Source: Ischnura elegans (lineage: Eukaryota; Arthropoda; Insecta; Odonata; Coenagrionidae). Taken from it: a stretch of 64,000 nt of DNA. The stretch is taken from NCBI RefSeq assembly GCF_921293095.1, contig NC_060257.1, positions 53,418,968 through 53,482,967 on the forward strand, read 5' to 3'. Under the pieces are notes generated by a model that saw only the letters and a list, made by a program, of their open reading frames with translations, ran no database searches and was not told where the DNA came from. Of the stretch, positions 55,036-64,000 are shown one piece after another; the first letter of the stretch is position 1, and each line of letters starts with the position of its first letter. The position numbers were made by a program, and so were the translations under genes.

Positions 55036-56803
55036 AAACTGAACAACATTAAATTTTGACATCGTTTCCACGCAGTTTTGCTATATGCCTAGGGGTCATT
55101 CGGAAGACACAATTGAAATATCTCCAGAATATGTAGTTCACTAGTTTACTAAAGATGACTATCGGAGCAACGTGCCCAAATATCTTCACAATCGCAAGGG
55201 GAAAGTTTTCTGGGCGGAAATGGACTGAGAACCCCACCTCCGTTTTGTGAAAAGAAACATGTGCAATGAATTTCGATACGTGGAAGGAATTAAGATGTAT
55301 GCCAAAAACCGTGAGATGAATAGATCGATTCCTTATCTATATTCTTTCAGAATACCTTAGCCATGACTTTTAGTAAATCTGAAATTCGATATATTGGAAA
55401 CTATAATTTTTAAAACATATTAAAACAATTTATTTTAACAGGATTTTGAGGAAGAGTGATTTATCCGAGAGAAATTGCTTGACCAATGACGCACTTCAGG
55501 CGTGAGTGTGATGCGTGAGCATTTGTTGAATTTAGGTTTAATGGCCCATCTATTGATGGAACAGGTGACAATGAGGTTGAATGCATCGTACTGAAAAGGT
55601 TTCATCTGGTGTATTGCGTAGATCATGGTTGCCTTGGACATTTATTACTATGCGAGGATACAGACAAAGGTCTCTCAACTAGCATTATCGGTTTTCTTCA
55701 TGCATTCCTTATGCTGGAGTAGAAATTAGCGGGTTGAAAATAAGTATTCATTCACTATAGAGGTTGTTGTACATCTGTAATCGCAATGAATTTGAGAAGA
55801 TTTTTGAAGGTCAGCATGTTTATCACGTTTTCTACAAATACGTCAAAAGAAACTATCATTTCAATATCGTGGAAAGCATTTTTTTCACTTCGACCACAGC
55901 TCATTAAACCCGATTTGTTGTTATGTTTTGTTAGAGATATGTATTGGATGAACAGTAACTTATTTCGACATATATGCTTCGAAATTTTTTTAAGCTATCC
56001 ATAGTTATTGTCAGCTTTTTTGATTGTTTGTTTTGATAGTGCCTAGTACGATAAGTTCTGTCGTAATTAATTTCATTATGTTCGACGCATCTCATAACAC
56101 AAAGTGTTTTTTCTTTTAATTGAAAAATTTTTCTATTTATTTTTTGATTTTTATGTGGCTAGTATTCTTTTACTTTGAAATTAACTCATATATCCTCGGT
56201 AATGGGTGCTAAACCCCAAGTGGCGGAAGCAGGTTGGAATATTTCCCAAGCAATCATAGTTCTTGGTCTCCAATTTGACAGTAGAAACTAAGGACAGCAG
56301 TGAATTATGTATTTAAGTCTTACGCAATTAAACCCGAGTTGAGGTGTAACATAAGTTTCGATGAAGTTCTTCCGGTGGTTTTGCGAGTTAACTGTAAACT
56401 CCAATGCTAGCGTGTTCATTTACAGGAGTAGTGATTAAAGTTCTGTTTCCGCACCCATCACCTCGAGTTGTCACGTGCCGACGCAAAACTTACCTCGACT
56501 ACGATCTGGAATCGTCATCTAGTCCCCGAAATCGAGGGCACTTGAGTAGTCGGCATCAAGAAATTGAGCTTCCTTGGAAGTCACAAAATATATTTTCAAC
56601 TTCTATCGATTTTTTATTGGATTTAGGACAAATTCTGGCAGGACGATCCCATGCATAAAAGTTTTTGATCCAGGGCATGTCCCAGAAGACCAAGGATTTC
56701 ATCACTCCAACATTTAGTTCAAGCCTATGGCCTGTTTTTTTTGCGAAAGTTATAACGCAATGCAGAAATATTCCTAGGGTTCTTCACGGGAAATTAGCTC
56801 CAT
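55036..56803. other. No recognised feature
   Basis: Short open frames only (up to 84 codons). No repeat shared with the rest of the window seen. Confidence 0.45.
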
Positions 56804-56807
56804 GTAT

Positions 56808-56852
56808 CAAGACGTTTCGAAAAATGACTTGTTCATCATCCTCAGGGGATCT
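56808..56852 (-). ncRNA. Hammerhead-like motif, decayed stem II
   Basis: Core CTGAGGA is followed by T, then GATGA...TCAT with extra T residues, then GAAACGTC. The core and the ACGT palindrome are intact, but stem II no longer closes next to G12. Confidence 0.3.
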
Positions 56853-56891
56853 TCATAGTCGTCGTCGAGCAGGTTGTTCTACGAAACGTCG

Positions 56892-57557
56892 CACAGTGGG
56901 CTGGAAATGAAAAAAAGCTGGCCAAAAACTCAGAAACGATTTTTTTGAGCCAGGAAATTGAAACTTCGCATAAAAATTTTCAAATAGATTGCGCAAAACT
57001 TTCCAAATTTATTCTTTCCTGTGCCTTTACGTTAACAATGTATTTATGGTCAAATTCGAGCAAATTTAGCGAAAAATGACACCCTCGATTTTTTCTGAAA
57101 ATTGCAAACTTCATCCTCGTGCAGTGGTTTTACGGATAGCTTTATTAACAAAAAATGTTATACCATATTAATAAAAACTTCTTTTTACTTCATTTGAAGA
57201 GTTTAAAAAATATTGATGTAATTGTTAAACTTATATACATCACAAAATTTATATTATTTATATTACTTATATATATTACAAAATGGCGGAGTCTATTTTC
57301 AGCCAATTCAGAAAAAGTAGACAATTTCACCGAGTTCCCCCAAGTGACTCATACCACGTCATTTATGAAGCTTCCAAATTGTGAATATAAAGTAAAATCG
57401 TGCTCCAACTTGCGACCCCGAATTTAACATCGTTTTTTCGAGCGTGCCGTCGACTCCGGTCCTGGCCGGCGGCGGCCAGAGGCGAAGAGGAAGGCATGGA
57501 GGAGACGGCGGTGTTTTTGAGGTTTTGGCTAGCTTTTTTCTATTCCAGCCCACTGTG
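56892..57557. mobile_element. Transib-like non-autonomous element with RSS-like ends
   Basis: Both ends begin CACAGTG, identical to the V(D)J recombination heptamer, and continue as about 40-bp inverted repeats (CACAGTGGGCTGGAA at both). The element is bounded by a 5-bp GC-rich target duplication CGTCG (56887-56891 and 57558-57562), a Transib hallmark. Left: heptamer 56892-56898, spacer 23, nonamer-like CCAAAAACT at 56922-56930. Right (inverted): heptamer 57551-57557, spacer 22, CCAAAACCT at 57520-57528. The 666-bp interior has no transposase. It would need a Transib transposase in trans. Confidence 0.8.
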
Positions 57558-57610
57558 CGTCGGGAGACATGGAGTCAATTACCCGGTTTAAAACCTGAGA
57601 AACCTCTCTG

Positions 57611-58753
57611 CACTTGATACGCCTGGTAAATCTAAGATCTTACTTCTCGCGTAATTTTTGTGCGGTTAAAAATATATATCATACTGCCAGAGGCGCAAAT
57701 TTGCAGCTTACGTTCCTTTTTGAATTACCTTAGTGTACTTATGTGTAAAGCATCACCATCCCATGCATATATCCGAAGTCACTCTTCTCTCTCATCAGGA
57801 CTTTGAATCCATATTTTTTTTCCATCAGCAGAAGATAATTGTTGTTGCTGTGCGGCTAGCATTTTTATATCAAATTTTGAAGAGAAAAATTGATGTACAT
57901 TAATAGAAGAAAATAAAGTAAAATGAAAAAACATTAATTGAAAAACCTAATCCCATATTAATCGCGAAAATTGCGTCTTTTTTCAGTTAATTTTTTGATT
58001 CTATTTCTCAAATTTTCATTGAATTTTTTGTTTGGATTTAGAGCCACCTCACAAGACTCAACCCTAAATCGTCTCACGAAATTTTTTACCATCAATAAGC
58101 ATTGCAGAAAGGTCTGTCAAAATCTTAATCCCTCATTTTTTTGCGTTTGTCTCTTTTTTCGAATATATTTATCCAATAAAAATTTTGTATCCATTTAGTA
58201 TGTTTATGAATCATAATTATATACTCCTCTTCATTTCAAGTCGTGATGATGGCTTATAAATAAAACGAAGCGTCGGAAAAACTTGCATTTCAATTATAAC
58301 TACTTGCATAACAATTAAGCTACACTCCAAGATTTATGCTTGATATTAAGTAAAGAAGTCATGAAAAGGAGAAAAAAAATATTCTAATGATAATTTTCAC
58401 GGCTTTCGGCCCGAAACTTTGGATGCCTTTCACCTGATGGCGAGCCCGAGAGAAGTTCACTTATTTTATTCGCAGTGAAAGTATTTAATAGCATTTAAAT
58501 ATTCCCCTCTCTATCATAGGTGGATTTAAGGGGAGGGAGACAGGGGGGCACGTGCTTCCCTAGACGCTCAAACATTAGACGATATTTTTAATACAGATAG
58601 TAATACATGTTGTATTTTAATATACAAATTTTTAATATAATATATTGATATTTTTATATCAAAATAAAGAGCATATTTCGTACAGTAGTGGTTGAATGTT
58701 GTTTTTAATAAAATTAATGAACTCTGTACTAACTTTGTGATATTCCATTATAA
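57611..58753. other. No recognised gene
   Basis: AT-rich, short open frames only. A GGGG-rich stretch near 58518-58545 and a C-run near 58977-58991 might be ends of another hAT-like element; this is not established. Confidence 0.4.
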
Positions 58754-58929
58754 GTTTTCTTGGATATTACACAATTACTAACATCACTTCTTTTTTAAAT
58801 AGCGCGACCCGGGTTTCGATGAATTATCATCATCTTCAGGCGCAAATTATAATGATAATGATTAATTATAATAACTATTTGATTAATTATAAGAAGTGGT
58901 ATAAGTAATAGTGTAATATCCAAGAAAAC
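58754..58929. repeat. Inverted repeat enclosing a hammerhead-like motif
   Basis: Arms 58754-58792 and 58891-58929 (39 bp; GTTTTCTTGGATATTACAC at the outer edge) are reverse complements with a few mismatches. The centre carries the motif at 58802-58843. Confidence 0.65.
58802..58843 (-). ncRNA. Hammerhead-like RNA motif, best-formed C3/G8 copy
   Basis: Minus strand: stem I GCGC/GCGC; core CTGAAGA (matches CUGANGA at every fixed position); extra T; stem II GATGA/TCATC around TAAT; GAA; stem III ACCC directly joined to GGGT; C17. The loopless palindromic stem III resembles dimer-type hammerheads described in Penelope-like elements and retrozymes. The extra pyrimidine after A9 is the one departure. 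Confidence 0.5.
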
Positions 58930-59399
58930 GTGTAGTTTTTAGTCCCAAATATGAGAAGACCGTTTGCCTGTCAGACCCCCCCCCCGCTGAAAAATCTTGG
59001 ATGCGTCCATACTACCTATTATGATACTCGATCCTACGATGATATTTGGCCTTTGCAACAATTCCTCGCCAATTATTCCGATATTCCTTCCAGTTAGCCA
59101 TTTCTACCCTCACTTTTCTCAGGTACTTTAAAATCTGAGGTTAACAGATTATTCGTTCAATAGGTCGCTCGCTTTTCTCTTGGTGGTCTTTCTTACACTG
59201 TTCTAATTGTATCATTTTTTACTATTCACCTGCCCATCTTATTGTAAGTATTTTCTTCTCGTTTATTGTGACATTATATCTGGTTTCTCAAGTAGCTTCT
59301 TTGTTGCATCGAAATATTATAACAATAAAACTTAATATACTCTCCACTGGTTTATTGATAATAGCATCGCGTTTCGTCGCTTAGCGTCATAGTCAAATC

Positions 59400-59690
59400 A
59401 AATCGTTTTCTCTTTGAGCGTGTCAAAGTGTGTGCTTACCCGGAAGAACGTCCTATCGCAGTATGGTATGACGTGACGTAACAGATGGTAATGGGAAAAC
59501 AATGCAAACGACGCATTGGACACAACCAGAAGAAGCACTTATGGGTTTGGGAAAATTAGATCCGCCTATGTACTATCTTTGGTCGCAATCCGTGTTGCCG
59601 AATGGAAACACCTAGCGGACAGACAAACTGACATCTTATATTATAGGTACCTATAGATACCAGCAAACCACCCGGCGTTGCTCGGGAAAG
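59400..59690 (+). repeat. Family K, copy 3
   Basis: Contains TATGACGTGACGTAACAGAT, GGTAATGGGAAAACAATGC, TTGGACACAACCAGAAG, TTTGGTCGCAATCCG and GGACAGACAAAC, then CCGGCGTTGCTCGGGAAAG. The next copy follows at once. Confidence 0.65.
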
Positions 59691-59744
59691 ATAGAAACCA
59701 TAGTCCCCTTTTAGTGTGTAAAGAGATTTATGTGCCTACGAGGT

Positions 59745-59960
59745 AGGAATGATGTTCAACCGCATAAGTGGTATGACGTGAAGTAACAAACGGTAATGAG
59801 ATATCGAGACGCAAAGGACGCGTTGGACACAACTAGAAGTAGCACTACGTGCTTTGGGAACATTATATGCACCTATGTACTCAATTTGATCGCCATCCGT
59901 GCAGCCGTATGGAAACGCATAGCAGACAAACAAACAGACATCCTCTTTTACGTTGCATGT
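59745..59960 (+). repeat. Family K, copy 4 (tandem to copy 3)
   Basis: Same block order about 300 bp further on (TATGACGTGAAGTAACAAAC, TTGGACACAACTAGAAG, GCAGCCGTATGGAAACGC, AGACAAACAAACAGACATCC). Tandem arrangement suggests the family propagates or duplicates as arrays. Confidence 0.65.
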
Positions 59961-60829
59961 AGATATATTCACTAATATCTTGATTACTCTATGGACCGCG
60001 TGAAGCCACCTTTACGCTCGGGTGATATTTTAATACCAGTGTGTCATTATATTCGTCAGTTCGTTCGCTTGCCGTTGATTGATTTCGACGTTTTTGACCT
60101 CCGCGCCGCCAGGGATGAAAGTCAGCCTTAATCCTTCTCTCCCCCTCCGTTTTGACGTGGCGTATTTAGCCCGAACACTCCCGATCGATGCGCCACTAGG
60201 TGGCCGAGATCATCAATTTCAGTGACGGAAAGAGCTCAAGTCCGCATCTGGGGAAAAAAATAAAAAGGAAATACGCAAGTTTTTAAGACCGTCAAAAAAT
60301 GAAATATTATCCCTTCCAATTTTTTTTAACTGGAAGGGAAGGGTTGTATCTAAAATGTTTGATAAAAAAAAAAACAAAAAACAGGAATTTGTGAAAAATA
60401 GCAGTAAATGCATTGAAACATTGAGTGCTAATGGCGTAATAAATATTACGTTCTCGCGAAACGTTGTAGAATTGCGGGAAACGAAATATTACGTCTGTTT
60501 GAATTCGATCGTCTTTTATTTTCCGCCACAATATTGCGGTCGGATATCAACCTAGAATTGTACGCATAAAAATACACTATATTGAATATCTTAAGATATA
60601 GCAGTTTTTATTTCAGCCTCGTATGTACTGTGGTAAAATGTATAAAATTTGTGAAAAATGCGCAGAACTGGTGTAATTCATTTGATATCGATAGCTAATG
60701 CCACTTTTAGTGTTAATAAGTAAAAGATTAGCTTTGCGGCACTCGGAGAATAAACCGTGGCTGCTGATCAGGTTTATTAGAAATTAATGTAAGGGAGCCA
60801 GGTAGGTGGGTGAGGATTAGCCCCCACGA

Positions 60830-60990
60830 TGGAAGACGCAAAGAGTCAACTTGTGAACAACATTTAAAAATATGAGGAAAACAATCAACTATTCCTTGAT
60901 TCGAGCCTGTAATCCTCTGGTTGATAAGCAGACGCGTTAACTGTTATTCCAGATGACATCTGCTGAAGTTATAGAGAATGAAATTATTCA
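60830..60990 (-). repeat. tRNA-derived SINE S2, copy 2
   Basis: Minus strand: CAGTTAACGCGTCTGC, ACCAGAGGATTACAGG and CTCGAATC resemble A box, anticodon arm and B box of a tRNA. It aligns with the S2 copy at 13100-13340. Confidence 0.5.
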
Positions 60991-60994
60991 TACT

Positions 60995-61400
60995 TGAGCA
61001 AAATATATGGAACAGGTAAAGAAGAAATACCTAGGTGTAGATGTAAATGAATCGCTAACTGCGGAAAGGTATCATGTCCAAGTTGGACTTTTTATTTTTT
61101 CTTCGTTAAGTTGCTGCTAGGAGCAAAACTCAACGTTTTATACTAAAAGGAAACATGTTATGGAAACATTTGCTCGGTGTTATTAGCATGACATGTTTCC
61201 TTTTAGTAGGAAACGTTTAATCTTTCACCAAGTAACACCTTTAATTGAAAAAAAATCGTCCAACTAGGATATGATGTCTTCTGGCAGTTAGCGATTCAAG
61301 TAAGAAAGAGAAGAAAAGCGTAGGTTGAATAGTTTTTTCTGTAGGAAGAATTGAGCGGAGAACTACGTCAAACCAATTTTAGGATTGCTGACCGGTGATG
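60995..61400 (+). pseudogene. LINE family L 3' tail, split by a family F MITE
   Basis: The tail starts with an ICMEQVKKK-like stretch near 61005 and resumes after 61297 with KKEKKSVG, then GRIERRTTSNQF, a stop and GATTGCTGACCGGTGATGAT. The 249 bp between are family F. Confidence 0.6.
61049..61297. mobile_element. MITE family F, copy F1, inside LINE tail
   Basis: Ends GAATCGCTAACTGC and its inverted match (GAATCGCTAACTGCC), with partial inverted similarity for about 40 bp (GTCCAAGTTGGAC / GTCCAACTAGGATATGATG). An internal hairpin ACTAAAAGGAAACATGT / ACATGTTTCCTTTTAGT is present. Target duplication not resolved. Confidence 0.7.
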
Positions 61401-63490
61401 ATGAATCAAATGAAAACGATTTGCCAAATTTGGTCAGAATCGGTAACCCAGTGGCAATTAGGCGTAGTGACACATTCATTAAAATTCATTGATATACCGC
61501 CTGATATTTAAGCCAAAGGACCTAATGCTGTCTACATTTCGTATAAGCTTACGGTCTGTTTTTTTAAGAAAGTTATCTAGTAAGTTTTGTTCCGAAAACA
61601 ATTAAAAATCTTACAGCATTAGGCGCAAATTTTCATTACATTCATTTTAGAATTTACATGGCATGCTTCTGTGCGCAGCATCATTATCCCATTATTTATT
61701 CAGAGTGTTTAACCGCTTTATCTGAATCCATGTTTAAAATAAACAGAAAGTAGTTGTTTTTTTCTGTGCGGCTAGCATTTTCAGATAAAATGTTGAAAAT
61801 TAAAATTGATAAATAAATAAAATGAGAAGAAATTAAATGGAGAAACTATTTACTGATAAAATTAATCCCTTATCATTCGTGGAAAGAGGCGGCTTTACCC
61901 CGCTAATTGTTTGCTTCTTCAATATTGATGTTACTTGTTGGTCCAGTGTAAATATTGTCTTAAACTGTGGAGAGTCGCTGTTGCCTAATTATTAATCCCT
62001 TGATAGTATTCCTATTTTCAGGACCTCAGCGCTGTTTACGTCTAGATCCTTCTACGTTGAAATGTATGTTTGTGGTTTCTTAGTGTTCTTCCTAATTGGC
62101 ATTATACTGTCGGCACACATTAATTTAGGAATTTACGGGATGTTCCTCGTCTACAGAGAATTATTAGATCAGAGAAGATTTGTGTCTTCGACAGGGGGTG
62201 TCAGGGTATTAGCTAGGTTGTCCTAATGTAACAAGGGAACGTGCCTTCCATTAGGACGTCGAAGAGACCCTGCCCTGAATTGATTGATAAATGGAAGCTA
62301 AATGGCTTGTACACTCTTTTATTTTGATTCCATTTTCGAGTGTGATTAAAAATTATTTTTGTGACGTGGAGCTTATGGCCTTGGTATGTGTTTGTATTCA
62401 TTGGTAAAAAAAGGCAAAAATATGTAAGGTTCACATTTCATTAATAATTTTTCCTAATTATGAGAGCAAGTAAGACCTACATTGAACAATTTGGCAAAAT
62501 TTTTGTCTGTGAAAGTGGCTTTGGCTTCTCCGGCCACTGTGCGGCATTGGCGGAGATTTTTTGCAAGCTCAAAACCTGACATGGAGTCAAAATTCTTAAG
62601 TTTTTTTTTCAATAATTTCAAAATTATTGGTACTGAATCTTTATATAGTTTGCGGAACTAATGAACACAACATTCGACTCAGAGTTGATTTAAGCCATGA
62701 GTATTGTAATATAAAATTAGTTGATTATAATTTACAAATGTACTGAGCACTTTGCGCGCGGTTGACTTGCTATCTTCACTGCGGTGCTGTAGCTTAAAAT
62801 ACAATCGGATTGGCAATAAAATGTATTTCTCTTCATTTTTAAGCAAAGTTTTTGATTTTTGCATCGGTAAAATGCAGAAAAATAATTTTTTTCTCACATA
62901 TTCATTAATTTAAAAACGAAAAGTATCTTACATAAGTGCAGCGTACCTTAATAAATACTTGGTCGAGCTAATGCAGTTGATTTTTTTTCAAGGCTCACCT
63001 GAATTTTATTTTAGTATTCTCGTTCGGCTAAACGGCTTTTGTCCTATTACCTTCCGTCACACAACTGTTAACTCAGCTTTCGGCGTAATAGGCACCAATG
63101 TAGAAGTAAGTGATGAAAGAATTGATGGATCTCATCAGACTTGGATGAAAATATCATCAGAAAAATTGAAAGTTTATCCGGAAAAACGATGTATTTATAT
63201 GTAAACCCTGTTCATCACAGCCTTCATTATCTTGTTTCAACTCGTTGAGAGTGGCATTTCAGAGCGAAATCATTTCCAGCAGATACCGCACAATCGCCCT
63301 GGGGCTAAAAATCAACTTAAAGTCTCCATCTTCGTCGTGGACAAAAAAATAATCGAAAAAAACTCCCACAAATTTTTCGGGTAATCATTATGGGTAAAAC
63401 TTTTTAGAAGATTCAAGGATCCAATGAGAGGAGTTGTGGAAAAAAAATAAAGATTTTCTTTTCCCTTTCGGCAAGAAATTCCTGAGAGTC
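61401..63490. other. No recognised gene
   Basis: AT-rich with short open frames (up to 81 codons at 62959-63204). No domain or repeat recognised. Confidence 0.45.
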
Positions 63491-63780
63491 TTTAACTCCG
63501 GGAATACATTCAAATGTAGTAAACACTTGCTGATAGTTGGAGTATCCAGAGCAAGTAATTGCGCCGATTTAGATTTTAATAAGGTAAATAGCAGACCACC
63601 AGGCACTTTTCGGTAAGGATAGTACCCATAGGGTTGGGAAAGTTTGAAAATGAAACTCATTTTGTGTCTCAACCGGACAAACCCGACCTTATTAAAACCT
63701 AAATCGGCGCAATTACTTACTGTGGATACCCCAACTATCAGCAAGTGCTTACTACATTTGAATGTATTCCCAGAGTCAAA
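63491..63780. repeat. Inverted repeat, 95-bp arms, 100-bp loop
   Basis: Arms 63491-63585 and 63686-63780 are reverse complements with 7 mismatches and no gaps (GGGAATACATTCAAATGTAG outer part; GTAATTGCGCCGATTTAG inner part). The loop holds CCACCAGGCACTTTTCGGTA. Downstream, 63785-63890 resembles the family K stretch at 12265-12360. The 172-codon open frame here reads through both arms and is not supported as a gene. Confidence 0.8.
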
Positions 63781-64000
63781 CTCATGGCCACATGGCAGGA
63801 TTTTTAGGTTAAGGAGCAAAGCCGGTATGATGATTTTATGCGTATGAATTTCAAACAATGGAAAAAACGATTTCCGTATGCCATAAAGAATTATGAAAGG
63901 GCGCATTTATAAATGGTGAAGCGATAGCATTCATATCACTTTTGAGTTCTGATGAAAAAATATTACTTTATCGTGAACCTACGCAGAATGGCAGTAAACG

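Larger units (their letters stand above)
56804..57610. repeat. Inverted element E2, split by a Transib-like insert
   Basis: Left arm 56804-56852 (minus strand CTGAGGA...GAAACGTC, then ACATGGAGC) faces a right arm that starts near 56853 and reads CGAAACGTCG at 56882-56891. The right arm continues after the insert at 57563 as GGAGACATGGAGTCAATTAC and CCGG. It corresponds to E1 at 7800-8270, but with almost no loop and no SINE. Confidence 0.6.

Noticed and set aside
58500..58995. A hAT element bounded by GGGG- and CCCC-rich ends
   Set aside because: Terminal similarity was too weak and no 8-bp duplication could be found.
63388..63906. 172-codon ORF with an internal repeated peptide
   Set aside because: The repeated peptide is the translation of a DNA inverted repeat read through both arms, not a protein repeat.

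Overview
This window looks like non-coding, repeat-dominated nuclear DNA of an animal, most likely an arthropod and probably an insect. It is AT-rich, has no operon-like gene packing, and I could support no host protein-coding gene or functional RNA gene. The assignment rests on the repeats: a BEL/Pao LTR retrotransposon with a tRNA-Tyr-type primer site, a Penelope-like element with a GIY-YIG endonuclease, a mariner transposase remnant, hAT-, Tc1/mariner- and Transib-like non-autonomous DNA elements, many copies of one non-LTR retrotransposon tail and several tRNA-derived SINEs. I would guess a hemimetabolous insect, possibly an odonate, with low confidence. LAYOUT. 1-4.8 kb is AT-rich with no gene. 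4.8-6.0 kb is a hAT-type element interrupted by a snapback tRNA-SINE. 7.8-8.3 kb is an inverted-repeat element with hammerhead-like ends and a SINE inside. 9-13.3 kb holds direct and inverted repeats, a 660-bp TA-flanked MITE (family A) and an old SINE. 16-27.4 kb holds a mariner remnant, LINE tails, families A, C and D and tandem duplications. 29.9-36.3 kb is a BEL/Pao element, followed by a second snapback SINE, a tandem repeat and a palindromic MITE with a retroposon inside it. 40-44.5 kb holds direct repeats, family A, a SINE and a LINE 3' end. 45.1-47.7 kb is a nearly complete Penelope-like element on the minus strand. 48-64 kb holds more hAT-like, A, C, F and K family copies, a 666-bp Transib-like element inserted exactly in a hammerhead-like motif, and further foldback structures. 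HOW THE PARTS RELATE. Much of the window is nested insertion: SINE in hAT, retroposon in palindromic MITE, foldback in LINE, MITE in LINE tail, Transib in a hammerhead-like repeat. Target-site duplications can be read directly for most of the recent insertions. Three observations stand out. (1) A hammerhead-like RNA motif recurs, with apparent covariation at the C3-G8 core pair, in stem II and in a palindromic stem III. (2) A Transib-like element has V(D)J-RSS-like ends. (3) The two arms of each inverted tRNA-SINE share variants private to that copy, which suggests each hairpin formed independently by snapback synthesis.
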